Assembly: GCA_013817545.1 (NCBI GenBank) | Contig: JACDCM010000004.1 | Location: 1-38,179, forward strand | Length of the DNA: 38,179 nucleotides | Reading direction: 5' to 3' | Source: Gemmatimonadaceae bacterium | Lineage (GTDB): Bacteria > Gemmatimonadota > Gemmatimonadetes > Gemmatimonadales > Gemmatimonadaceae | Part shown: in pieces, positions 1 through 10,918 of the stretch | How the letters are laid out: every line of letters starts with the position of its first letter | Numbering within the stretch: position 1 is the first letter of the stretch | The notes under the pieces: generated by a model | Told to the model about the DNA's origin: nothing | What the model saw: only the letters and a program-made list of their open reading frames with translations | The model's database searches: none | Program-made: the position numbers and the translations under genes

Positions 1-839
1 GTCTGTTGGTCAAGCGTCGGCAGCCCCACATCAATTGCGAACCCGGAGCCTGAATCGAGAGCGGAGTCTCCAGAAGGTGCTCCCCAGTCCAGCATCTCCA
101 TCCCAGACTCGATTTTGCCTGATTCCTCCGCGCCGGCTTCCCTGGAGCTCGCGGCCTCGACACTTGCTGCCGAAGCAAACGTGTCCAACGGCTCATGTTC
201 AGCAAGAACGTCAGTCGAAGACGCTGCATTGGAATCCGCACGAATGCTCGAATCCGTCAGATCAGCGGAGCTATCGAGCAACTCGAGAGAGCCGCCAGTA
301 ACGGCAGCCTCATCGCTCGCATTTATCGAATTATCTGAAACGCTGGCACCCGTGCCGATTTCGGCGCCCACATCAACCTGTCCCCAACCGGCCATCGGAT
401 CGGCGGCGGCGGGGCGGGCCAATGGTGCGCCAGTAGAAGGTGGCGGGGACAACGAGGTGACGATAGCGGAGATTTCTTCGTTCTGCGGGTCGACATCCAG
501 GAGACGCTGATACCAGCCTTGGGCGGCACCCGTCTCGCCGCGCTGCCGCGAGATATCACCCATCTGCCGAAGCGCTATGAGATTCTCCGGATCCAGTGCC
601 AGTGCGGTCTCGAAGGTCTCACGCGCGTCATCCATTTCTCCGCGATCGAACAACGCCTGTCCAAGCACAATGTGACCGCTGATGTATCCCGGCTGCTGCG
701 GAATGTGGGCGCGGCACATCTCAATCGCGCGATCAGAGTCGCCTGTCTTGCGATACTCGTTTGCGAGTCTGGCAAACACGCGCCGCGGGTTCTCACTGAA
801 CTGCCTCTCCAAATCGGAGATCAGGGACGATCGGTCCAT
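1..839 (-). CDS. TPR-containing protein with acidic, Ser/Ala/Asp-rich linker (C-terminus cut by window edge)
   Basis: Manual reverse translation from ATG at 839 gives MDRSSLISDLERQFSENPRRVFARLANEYRKTGDSDRAIEMCRAHIPQQPGYISGHIVLGQALFDRGEMDDARETFETALALDPENLIALRQMGDISRQRGETGAAQGWYQRLLDVDPQNEEIS... and stays open to base 1. Multiple TPR-like helices; GAGGG Shine-Dalgarno 6 nt upstream. Absent from the ORF track because no stop lies in the window. Confidence 0.85.
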   Translation of the reverse strand, partial: MDRSSLISDLERQFSENPRRVFARLANEYRKTGDSDRAIEMCRAHIPQQPGYISGHIVLGQALFDRGEMDDARETFETALALDPENLIALRQMGDISRQRGETGAAQGWYQRLLDVDPQNEEISAIVTSLSPPPSTGAPLARPAAADPMAGWGQVDVGAEIGTGASVSDNSINASDEAAVTGGSLELLDSSADLTDSSIRADSNAASSTDVLAEHEPLDTFASAASVEAASSREAGAEESGKIESGMEMLDWGAPSGDSALDSGSGFAIDVGLPTLDQQ

Positions 840-889
840 GCAATACCCTCAGAAGATGCCGCAGACTCTCCGGCGGCGATTAAGCGTGA

Positions 890-919
890 AGAATACCATA
901 TTCTGACGATTCAAGTCAA
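890..919 (-). promoter_or_regulatory. Sigma70-like promoter for the TPR gene at 1-839
   Basis: On the minus strand: TTGACT (914-919), 18-nt spacer, TATTCT (890-895); about 45-50 nt upstream of the ATG at 839. Confidence 0.5.
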
Positions 920-1016
920 TCGGAAGTGACATTCTCACTTGCTTTTATGCGATGTTCGGCGGTAGCTTTTTCGATGTCTTTCCCCCTTCATCTTATCGCC
1001 TCAGGAGTACCGCCCC

Positions 1017-2846
1017 GTGCTGCAAACGATGCGGAGCACCGCGAAATACGTCTGGATTGTAGTCGTTATCGCCTTTGTGGGCGTCTTTCTTTTCGCGGAG
1101 ACATCCGGTCTTACAGATGGTAACGTCACGCGCGGAACAAGCATCGGCAAGGTCAATGGACAGGCGATTACAGTCGACTCCTACGATCGTGCTGTCCGTT
1201 CGATCACAGAGCGTGCGCAAAGAGACGGACGGGCACTCACTTTGGACGACCAGCGTCGGGCGGAAAACTCCGCGTTCGACCAGCTCGTCGATGATATACT
1301 CCTGCGCGCAGAGCTGAACCGTCGCGGCATAGTCGTGACCGACGAGGAGATTCGGCAAGCGGCACGCAGCTATCCTCCACCGGAGATCATGCAGTCTCCG
1401 GAACTCCAGACTGACGGGCAGTTCGACCCCGAAAAGTACCAGCGATATCTGAGCAGTCCCGGTGCCGGCGACGTGCGGCTGTATCTGGAAAACTACTATC
1501 GTTCCGAGATTCCGAGACAGAAGCTATCCGAACAGCTCGTTACGGGTGTTCATGTCTCCGATGCGCAACTATGGTCAATCTGGCGCGATCAACACGACTC
1601 CGCTGTGGCTTCATATGTGGCCTTGACCCCGGAACTAGTACCGGATTCGGCAGTGAAGGTCACAGACCAGGAGATCAAGACCTACTTCAGGGAGCACAGG
1701 ACTGACTTCCGACATCTGCCCGGCCAGGCGAAAGTATCTGTCGTCAAGCTTCCGCGCGTTGTCACAGCCGCCGACACAGCTTACACGCGTGCGCGTGCGG
1801 AAGCACTACGGGCCGAGATAACGGGAGGAGCCAAGTTCGAGGACGTAGCCAGAAGGGAGTCGGTTGATTCGGCATCCGCAGCCCAGGGAGGGTTGCTAGG
1901 CCGGATAACACCAGCCGAGCCGTTTGTTGAAGAGTTCAAGAAGGCGGCGTTCGCGCTGAACGTTGGCGAGATCTCGCAGCCCGTTCTTTCACAGTTCGGT
2001 TATCACGTGATCAAGGTGGATGAAAAGAAGGGCGACACGATCGCCGTTCGGCATCTACTTCTTCGCGTTCAGCAGAGCGATTCGTCCGCGGCTGTAACGG
2101 ATCAAAGGGCGGATCAGCTCGCACGCCTCGCGGGTGAGGCGGATGTGCCCACGAAGTTCGACGCCGCCGCTAAAGCAATGCAGCTACCCGTTTTTACTGG
2201 CTTGGCGATAGAGGGAGAGCCGCTCACCATAGCAGGCCAGTACGTCCCTGATGTCAGTGCCTGGGCATTCGGAGGCGCCAAGAAGGGAGAGTCAAGTGAG
2301 CTCATCGAGGCAGACGATGCATACTTTCTCGCGCGGATTGACTCGCTCGTTGAAGGAGGAGAGCCGAGCGTAGACAATTTGCGTGAGGAGATAAGCCGAA
2401 CTCTGATGCGGCAGAAAAAAGTGGATGCCCTCCTGCCCCGAGCCGAACGCATAGCAACGGCCGTTGCGGGTGGAAAGACATTGGAAGAGGCGGCCCGAAC
2501 CAGTGACGTGCAGGTGCAGCAAGCCGAAGCGTTTACGCGCACATCGGCGGTGCCAGGACTAGGGCGACTCAGCGAGGCGATCGGAGCTGCCTTCGGACTT
2601 CCGGTTGGAGCAGTTAGCGCGCCGGTGAAGACGCGCAACGGCGTATACGTCCTGCGCGTGGAACGCCGCGTCCAGGCAGATCGGACAGCCTGGGAAGTTC
2701 AGAAGGAAACTCAAAGAGCGAGTTTGCTCGATCAGATGCGCCGCCAACGCGTCCAGCAATTCATGGTCAACCTGCGACAAGCCGCGAAGATAAGCGATGA
2801 TCGCGACAAGCTGCGACAGGCTCAGATCCAGAGCGCGGCCGGCTGA
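1017..2846 (+). CDS. ppiD: Peptidylprolyl isomerase, SurA/PpiD-like, with N-terminal membrane anchor and parvulin domain
   Basis: 609 aa; N-terminal TM (KYVWIVVVIAFVGVFLFAE), SurA_N-like region (GKVNGQAITVDSYDRAV), parvulin core (FEDVARRESVDSASAAQGGLLGRI...FGYHVIKVDEKK). GTG start with AGGAG at 1003-1007. Confidence 0.85.
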   Translation: MLQTMRSTAKYVWIVVVIAFVGVFLFAETSGLTDGNVTRGTSIGKVNGQAITVDSYDRAVRSITERAQRDGRALTLDDQRRAENSAFDQLVDDILLRAELNRRGIVVTDEEIRQAARSYPPPEIMQSPELQTDGQFDPEKYQRYLSSPGAGDVRLYLENYYRSEIPRQKLSEQLVTGVHVSDAQLWSIWRDQHDSAVASYVALTPELVPDSAVKVTDQEIKTYFREHRTDFRHLPGQAKVSVVKLPRVVTAADTAYTRARAEALRAEITGGAKFEDVARRESVDSASAAQGGLLGRITPAEPFVEEFKKAAFALNVGEISQPVLSQFGYHVIKVDEKKGDTIAVRHLLLRVQQSDSSAAVTDQRADQLARLAGEADVPTKFDAAAKAMQLPVFTGLAIEGEPLTIAGQYVPDVSAWAFGGAKKGESSELIEADDAYFLARIDSLVEGGEPSVDNLREEISRTLMRQKKVDALLPRAERIATAVAGGKTLEEAARTSDVQVQQAEAFTRTSAVPGLGRLSEAIGAAFGLPVGAVSAPVKTRNGVYVLRVERRVQADRTAWEVQKETQRASLLDQMRRQRVQQFMVNLRQAAKISDDRDKLRQAQIQSAAG

Positions 2847-2859
2847 ACCGCGGCGCAGC

Positions 2860-3138
2860 TCAGCCTAGCAAGCGCTTTGGCTCGGGGCGAGGAACCTCTT
2901 CCGGGGATACCGAAGCGGACACTGGGGCTTGCTCAGCTGCACGCCCACGTTCAACTCTCTCCTCGACTTCCGGCTCGTTGATCGAGCGATTCACATCGTT
3001 CATGCTCTTCTTGAACTCCTTGATTCCCTTACCGAACGAGCCTGCAATCTCCGGAATTCTCTTGGCGCCAAAAAGAAGCAGCACGACCAATAGAATGATC
3101 AGGATCTCGCCGAAACCAAAATTGCCGAAATTCATCAT
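2860..3138 (-). CDS. tatA: Sec-independent protein translocase TatA/E
   Basis: 92 aa: GFGEILIILLVVLLLFGAKRIPEIAGSFGKGIKEFKKSM is the canonical TatA TM plus amphipathic helix. Confidence 0.93.
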   Translation of the reverse strand: MMNFGNFGFGEILIILLVVLLLFGAKRIPEIAGSFGKGIKEFKKSMNDVNRSINEPEVEERVERGRAAEQAPVSASVSPEEVPRPEPKRLLG

Positions 3139-3144
3139 ATCCTC

Positions 3145-3426
3145 CTAGAAAAGCGATCGAGCGATAACATACGCCACCAGCACTCCGGTCAGGCTCAATA
3201 ATGTGACATCGAGTGCAACGGGGCCTATAGCGAATGTAATGATCACGAGATCTATTGATAGCGGACCGAAGGACGGCGTAACCCCGGTCGTCAGAAATTC
3301 CTTTACCGCTCCAGCTGGAAAAAAGCTCCGCGCGAACATCGTCATGAACCCGCCGACGATGAACCCGAGTGTTAGCACCAGAGCATGAAACCCCGGGCGG
3401 CGCCTCGAAGATCCCCGGTTATTCAT
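3145..3426 (-). CDS. Small membrane protein, DUF4321-like
   Basis: 93 aa with two predicted TM segments (LVLTLGFIVGGFMTMFA; DVTLLSLTGVLVAYVIA). ATG overlaps the stop of the upstream polyprenyl synthase (ATGA). Confidence 0.6.
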   Translation of the reverse strand: MNNRGSSRRRPGFHALVLTLGFIVGGFMTMFARSFFPAGAVKEFLTTGVTPSFGPLSIDLVIITFAIGPVALDVTLLSLTGVLVAYVIARSLF

Positions 3427-4424
3427 TGGCTGCGATCCACAGCATATGCGATCGCGTCGTGTAATGCGGCGGATGCCGTCGATTCGGGCAAGTCGGCCAG
3501 GGCGGCATGCGCTTCCTCTGCAAACTGCTCGCCACGGTTGCGCGCATACTCCAGTCCGCCGTGCTCCGTTACGATTCCCGCTACTCTACTGATCTGATCT
3601 TCATCGGTATTTGAGCTCGCAAAGAGCGTTTCGACCTCCCTGCGCTCAGCCTGCGTCATTTTCGGAAGCACCGCAATGAGCGGTAACGTCACTTTATGCT
3701 CGCGAAGATCGGACCCAGCCGGTTTCCCCATTGACGCCTCGGTTGCCGTGTAGTCAAGCAGGTCGTCCGCAACCTGGAAAGCCATTCCCAGACACCTTCC
3801 GTAGCGGCTGAGAACGCTGCGGAAGTCCGGCGCGCCCGCGATGCAGCCGATTTCGCACGCCGCCGAAAGGAGCGATGCGGTCTTGGCCCGGATGAGGGCC
3901 TCGTAGTCGTCTTCGGAAAACTGCAGGGCATCCACAGCTCCAAGCTGGCGCATCTCGCCAACGGTCATCTCGTTCGTCGCCGAAGCAAGCGTACGCAGCA
4001 CCTCAACATCCCCCAGCCGCGCCAACTCGGCAACCGCACGCGAGTACAGGAAATCTCCCATAATCACGGATATTTGATGACTGAACAACGAGTTCACCGT
4101 CGGCATGCCGCGCCGAAGCGCCGAATGATCGACCGAATCGTCGTGCACCAGGGTCGCCAGGTGAACCAGTTCTACCAGTGCCCCAAATGTCGCAGCGCGC
4201 GGTGCCGGGCGCCCTTCGATGGAGCTCGCCAGTAAAGTGAGAGTGGGACGGAACAGCTTGCCCTTCATTAACAGGAGATGCTCGCTGATCTGCTCGATCA
4301 TGGGGAAATCCGCGACGACGATACGCCGAAGCTCCAGCGCAACCTGACCGAGGCGATCCTTAACCGGTGCCTGGATCTCTCCTAGCGAGGGAGTGACCGC
4401 GGAACGTGGCCAGGAAGCGCTCAC
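3423..4424 (-). CDS. Polyprenyl synthetase (trans-isoprenyl diphosphate synthase)
   Basis: GKLFRPTLTLLAS, LVHLATLVHDDSVDHSALRRGMPTVNS (DDxxD-type first Asp motif) and AFQVADDLLDYTA (second Asp motif). Start set to GTG at 4424, which overlaps the upstream TGA (GTGA); the ORF-track start at 4658 would bury 235 bp in the upstream gene. Confidence 0.9.
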   Translation of the reverse strand: MSASWPRSAVTPSLGEIQAPVKDRLGQVALELRRIVVADFPMIEQISEHLLLMKGKLFRPTLTLLASSIEGRPAPRAATFGALVELVHLATLVHDDSVDHSALRRGMPTVNSLFSHQISVIMGDFLYSRAVAELARLGDVEVLRTLASATNEMTVGEMRQLGAVDALQFSEDDYEALIRAKTASLLSAACEIGCIAGAPDFRSVLSRYGRCLGMAFQVADDLLDYTATEASMGKPAGSDLREHKVTLPLIAVLPKMTQAERREVETLFASSNTDEDQISRVAGIVTEHGGLEYARNRGEQFAEEAHAALADLPESTASAALHDAIAYAVDRSQ

Positions 4425-6877
4425 CTGCCTGCGCTTTCCATCGCAACGAGCCGCTCGCCCACATCCTGAAACTGAATATCCACCGCGAAAACACGCTCGT
4501 AACTCTTCCTGGCATCGTCCCAGCGCTGGAGCTGTTCCGATGCCAAGCCAAGCAGATAGAGTACTCCGACGAGATCTTCGTCGCTCTGGGTACGATCCGC
4601 CACAGCGCGAGAAAGCAGGGTCGAAGCTATCTGAAATTGCTTCTTGTCCACGAAGCACTGTCCAAGAGCCTCATACGTTCGAACCCGGTGACCCGGGGAG
4701 CGCAATGCTTTTTGAAACTGAGCTATTGCTTCGTCCACAAGTCCCATTTCGCGGTAAGCGATGCCAAGATCGAAATGACTTTGATGATCCGACTCGTCGA
4801 TGTTCAGCGCAACTCCTTGCTTGAATCTCTCGAGCATTTCAGCGAAATCGGCCTGTTGGTTATCGACTGGTTCGCTGACTCCTTCGGCTACCATTCGTGT
4901 CGATTTGGGTGTTTCGTCTTCGCGTAGCCAGTCCGAAAGGTTTACGTAGTCGTCCGAACCCGCCCGCGTCTTTTTCTCTGGCGACGGCGCCATCCGATCG
5001 GGGGCGGGGACAACTGGTGCTGCTTCCGCTGGTGGTGTCTGACTGAGTTTGACAGGTTCGGATATCACGGGCTGTGATTCGGGCGTGAATGTCGCGTCCA
5101 GTGCGTCCTGCGCGCGCGGATCGTCTGGCGCAAGCTCAATGACGCGTCCATATACAGAACGTGCTTTGTCTAGGTCCCCTGAGCGCAGTAGTGAATCGGC
5201 AAGCTCAACGTACGCGGTGACCAGGCGGGCGCGATCATTCATTCGGAAGGCGTACTCGACTCGCTTCTGATGATATCGAACGGAGTCGGGCTCGAGCCGC
5301 AAAATCTCGTCAACCAGCGCGCGCGCTTCAACGAGATTGCCGTCCTCCTCGAATCCCGCCATTGAGACATCCAACTCGTGCATCCCCTGCTCACGGGCAC
5401 CCTCTTCTAGAAGCGCCTCACCGGCCTGTCTGTGCAAGAGCCAATTGCGCGGTTCGTCGAGCAATCGGTCCAGAATAGCCTCGGAGCGGGTATCGGCGGC
5501 AAGCGGGAGCGCATGAAGATCCGTAGCGGACAACGGTGCAGTGGGCTCCTCCAGGGTACCGTCCATTATGAACGAATCATCCAGCCCATCGGATGCCGCC
5601 TCGAAGAATTCAACCGGCTTGCTGACAACCTCGCCCTGAGCTGGCGCATTCAGCTCAGCCGCATCCCATTCAGTCTCGATTTCCAGGGATGGAATTGACA
5701 TCAGCGGCTCATCGCCGAGATAGGAAGGGTCGCCACCAGCAGGAGGGGACGACATCGGCTCATTTACGGGGATGAGCGGCAGATCATCGCTATTCCACGG
5801 TTCGAGTTCGGCATCGAACGAGAATGACGTTTCGGCAATCTCAAACTCGTTCGAGCCCGGCGTGTTGGTGTCGACTCCCCCGGAATTCAGCGATACCTCC
5901 GCGTCCACAGCTGAAGTCGGCTCCAGGCCGACCAGCTGCAATACGTCCGGCTGGTCGTCAATGCTTTCGAACGTATCCCGATCGAGAGCCAGAAGCGGCA
6001 GTTCTCCTCCAAATGAGGCATCCAGTTCCTCCGCAGACAGACTTGCGCCGTGCTCGATGCCAGGGAGCGGAGTTGCTTCCAGGAGGAAATCGGGCTGGAT
6101 CAGTGCGAGATCATCTGCGATTACCACAGGCCGCTCTGGCTCTACGTGCCGTACAGATTTCGTATCCGCGTTATCGGCAGTGGTCGCCGGATTGGAATAC
6201 TGCAGGTCGAGAAACACGAGTTCGCTCGCCTTTGGAGAGAGCATATTGACGCCACGCCTGGGCTCGATGCTCGGATCTATGGCCTTCATTCGATCGAGAG
6301 TCGCGTGTGCGTCATTCGCACGGCCATCGGCGTGGTATTTCTCGTACAGAGTTTGGAGTTGGTGAATTGCCTCGCTCTTCCGGTCCTCCCGCACTAGCTG
6401 ATCCGCAAGCATCAGCCGAATGTCATCCTGGTCGGGACATAGATCGGCGAATTCGGTGAGCGCTCGAAATGCCTCGTTGAGCTGGCCGGCACGCTGCATC
6501 CGCCCGGCATACTCGAGGAAATTCTGCTTCGCGTCGTTCGTAAACCCTTTCTGAGCGCTGATCTTGCCGAGCTTGTAATAGATGATGCTGCGGCCGGGGG
6601 TGTTGCGTAGAATCTTGTTACATAGAGCGATAGCGTTATTGAAAAAACCTGCATCCGCATACAGGTCTACCGCTTTCTCGTAATATCCGACGGCCTCCGC
6701 AACATTACCCTGACGCAGTACCAGATCTCCAACGCGGTTGTACAACGCTACATCAGCTTCTTCTACGTGCTCGTCCATTTCATGCAGAATCTGCACGTAT
6801 TTCGCGAGCGCTTTGTCGAACTGTCTCTTATGCTCAAACTCCGCTGCTTGTTTCTTCAGCTTCGCGATATTCGACAT
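4421..6877 (-). CDS. Large TPR protein: N- and C-terminal TPR blocks joined by a long acidic linker
   Basis: N-terminal TPRs (KALAKYVQILHEMDEHVEEADVALYNRVGDLVLRQGNVAEAVGYYEKAVDLY...), acidic low-complexity middle, C-terminal TPRs (SHFDLGIAYREMGLVDEAIAQFQKALRSP...). Likely ATG at 6877 (MSNIAKLKKQAAEF). Confidence 0.85.
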   Translation of the reverse strand: MSNIAKLKKQAAEFEHKRQFDKALAKYVQILHEMDEHVEEADVALYNRVGDLVLRQGNVAEAVGYYEKAVDLYADAGFFNNAIALCNKILRNTPGRSIIYYKLGKISAQKGFTNDAKQNFLEYAGRMQRAGQLNEAFRALTEFADLCPDQDDIRLMLADQLVREDRKSEAIHQLQTLYEKYHADGRANDAHATLDRMKAIDPSIEPRRGVNMLSPKASELVFLDLQYSNPATTADNADTKSVRHVEPERPVVIADDLALIQPDFLLEATPLPGIEHGASLSAEELDASFGGELPLLALDRDTFESIDDQPDVLQLVGLEPTSAVDAEVSLNSGGVDTNTPGSNEFEIAETSFSFDAELEPWNSDDLPLIPVNEPMSSPPAGGDPSYLGDEPLMSIPSLEIETEWDAAELNAPAQGEVVSKPVEFFEAASDGLDDSFIMDGTLEEPTAPLSATDLHALPLAADTRSEAILDRLLDEPRNWLLHRQAGEALLEEGAREQGMHELDVSMAGFEEDGNLVEARALVDEILRLEPDSVRYHQKRVEYAFRMNDRARLVTAYVELADSLLRSGDLDKARSVYGRVIELAPDDPRAQDALDATFTPESQPVISEPVKLSQTPPAEAAPVVPAPDRMAPSPEKKTRAGSDDYVNLSDWLREDETPKSTRMVAEGVSEPVDNQQADFAEMLERFKQGVALNIDESDHQSHFDLGIAYREMGLVDEAIAQFQKALRSPGHRVRTYEALGQCFVDKKQFQIASTLLSRAVADRTQSDEDLVGVLYLLGLASEQLQRWDDARKSYERVFAVDIQFQDVGERLVAMESAGR

Positions 6878-6946
6878 CTGCTTGAAAGCGCTCCGTGAGC
6901 GGGACCATTGACTCCCGGCACGGTGGGAGCGCAAACGTTAACTTAC

Positions 6947-8206
6947 TCATAAGTCACACGGGTGACAAGGTTTACCGCGTACCCACGAGCCTCGACACCG
7001 GCGATCGCCGTACCAATAAGGCAACTCCCGTGCATCCTCTGCCTCGAACAAAGCCAGATCGGCGGAAAAACCTGGCGCCAGCTGTCCAGTGTCACCTGCC
7101 AGCGCGAGCGCCGCGGCGCCATTGACTGTCGATGCAATCAACACCTCGGCAACGCTCATTCCAAGCTGGCTGACACCAAGGGTCAGGATCAGAGGAAAGT
7201 TTACCGTGGGCGACGTGCCAGGGTTGAAGTCCGTTGCCAGCGCAACCACAGCTCCGCTATCGATTAGCGCCCGCGCGGGAGCTTGCCGTTGTCGCCCCAG
7301 AAAGAAGAGAGTTCCAGGCAAAAGGGTGGCGACTGTTCCGGAGGCCACCAATGCGCTGATGCCATTCCGGGATATGGCCGCGAGGTGGTCTGCTGACGTT
7401 GCGCCAATCTCTGCCGCGAGTTCGGCTCCTCCCGAGGGTTCGAGTTCGTCAGCATGCAGTTTCGTCGCGAGGCCCGCTCCACGTGCGGCATTGAGAATCA
7501 GTCGCGTTTCGGCGACGGTGAAGACACCCGGTTCGCAGAAGACATCCGCAAAGCGGGCAAGCTTCGCTGCCGCGATGGCCGGCAGCATTTCTCCCAGTAA
7601 CAGGTCGATGTAGGAATTACGACCGGACTCGGATTTCCTGTGCTCCAACGGTATCTCGTGCGCACCGAGCCAGGTGGGAATCAAGCGAAGCGGTAGTGCT
7701 TCGCTCAAGCGAGCAATGACTCGCAGGAGCTTGAGCTCGTCCTCCGTCGTGAGGCCGTATCCGGATTTGACTTCCAGAGTCGTGGTACCGTGCGACGCAA
7801 TGCGAAGAAGGCGCCCATGCGCCAGGGCGAAAAGATCTTCCTCGTCGCGCGCCCGGACATCGCGCACTGAGGCGTGAATTCCACCGCCCCGTGCCGCGAT
7901 GTCCATGTAGCCTTGCCCCGCGGCCCGCATCTCCTGCTCCTCGTACCGGGGACGTCCAAACACAGAATGAGTGTGGGAGTCAACGAGGCCTGGAATAACG
8001 ACGCAACCCCGACAGTCGATCCGCTCAGAGCCGGGCATTGCTCGATCCAAATCATTGACCGGTCCAACAGCAACAATACGCTCGCCTTCCACCGCGACAG
8101 CGACATTGTTCAAGATGCCGGCATCACGCATCTCAACGCCGCGCCGACCTCTTGGCGGACCAGCGCACGTGACCACCTGTGACGCGTTGACAAAAAGAAG
8201 GCGCAT
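6947..8206 (-). CDS. hutI: Imidazolonepropionase
   Basis: 419 aa amidohydrolase: VIPGLVDSHTHSVFGRPRYEE, GTTTLEVKSGYGL, LHADELEPSGGAELAAEIGATSADHL, ALATDFNPGTSPT. Confidence 0.95.
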   Translation of the reverse strand: MRLLFVNASQVVTCAGPPRGRRGVEMRDAGILNNVAVAVEGERIVAVGPVNDLDRAMPGSERIDCRGCVVIPGLVDSHTHSVFGRPRYEEQEMRAAGQGYMDIAARGGGIHASVRDVRARDEEDLFALAHGRLLRIASHGTTTLEVKSGYGLTTEDELKLLRVIARLSEALPLRLIPTWLGAHEIPLEHRKSESGRNSYIDLLLGEMLPAIAAAKLARFADVFCEPGVFTVAETRLILNAARGAGLATKLHADELEPSGGAELAAEIGATSADHLAAISRNGISALVASGTVATLLPGTLFFLGRQRQAPARALIDSGAVVALATDFNPGTSPTVNFPLILTLGVSQLGMSVAEVLIASTVNGAAALALAGDTGQLAPGFSADLALFEAEDARELPYWYGDRRCRGSWVRGKPCHPCDL

Positions 8207-8225
8207 GCAGAAGCCGGCGGGGGTG

Positions 8226-9196
8226 CTAGGCTGTCACGTCTCGCAAGCGCGACAAGGTAAGCGGCGCTTGGGCTTCTCCACGGCAAGCGTAGTAGCACGC
8301 GTTGCAATCAATGGCTTCGTACTTCTTGAAGTTCGTCCAGTGGAAATCGACAGGGAAATCAGGGCACCGCCGCACGTGGCCCGTCGGACTCAAATGAATT
8401 GTGCGCATGCCGGAAAAGCATGGTTCTTTCATCTCGCCGCGAAAGTAGCGTGGGACTTGTGAGAGGTAATAGTCAGAGCTTACCACCACCCCTCTATTAC
8501 GCTTCTTGAAAGCGAGCAGCTCTGCGATGACGTTATCAAGATGCTCGAGCTGCTCCCGGCGAACAAAATGATTTGCGTTGCCGTTCTTGAGATCGGTATA
8601 TGTGCTAAAGGCGACTCCGACGCCCAGTTCCTTGGCGCGATGAACAATGGGCATGATCTGATCGAGGTTGACGTCCTTGATGACGGTGTTGAACCGTATG
8701 CTATCGATGCCCCGTGCGCGCATTGCCGGAACAGTGCGCATGATCTTCTCGGTCAGCCCGGGAATGTGACGCGCCTCGTCGTGGCGTTCGTCGAGAAAGT
8801 CCAGCGATATACTGAATTGATTGAGTCCCGCCGCCCAGAGCGAAAGGGCACGCTCGACCGTGAGCATGCCACCGTGGGTGATCATCGACATGTATTTTGT
8901 GCGCACAGCGGCATTTACAGCCGAAACGATTTCCTCCAGATCGCGCCGAAGGGTCGGCTCTCCACCCGTGAAAATGATCATGAACGGATTGAAGTAGCGC
9001 GCAGCATCCGCGAAGGATTTGAGCTCGTGCGCTTTTGCTTCGGCAGGCGTTTTCCAGTAGTCACAGAAAGAGCAACGCGCATTGCAGCGCATCGTTACCT
9101 CAAAGTGCACTAGCAGAGGGAATCGCTTGAGATGCAGATAGGCGTATTTTGCGGCAAACAGCGGCACGTGCCATGGCTTGAAGCGCTGCGATAGCA

Positions 9197-9197
<1 letters not shown>
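8226..9197 (-). CDS. Radical SAM protein with C-terminal Cys cluster (SPASM/twitch-like)
   Basis: CNARCSFC (CX3CX2C), FTGGEPTLRRDL, C-terminal PCFSGMRTIHLSPTGHVRRC...CNACYYAC. ATG at 9197 overlaps the hutU stop (ATGA). Confidence 0.9.

Positions 9198-10914
<1,717 letters not shown>

Positions 10915-10918
<4 letters not shown>

Noticed and set aside
35-510. Plus-strand ORFs 35-301 and 115-510
   Set aside because: They lie antisense to the open minus-strand TPR reading frame, which has clear TPR content.
4425-4658. Upstream extension of the polyprenyl synthase ORF to 4658
   Set aside because: It would overlap the TPR gene by 235 bp; the GTG at 4424 gives a typical GTGA coupling and a normal 333-aa protein.
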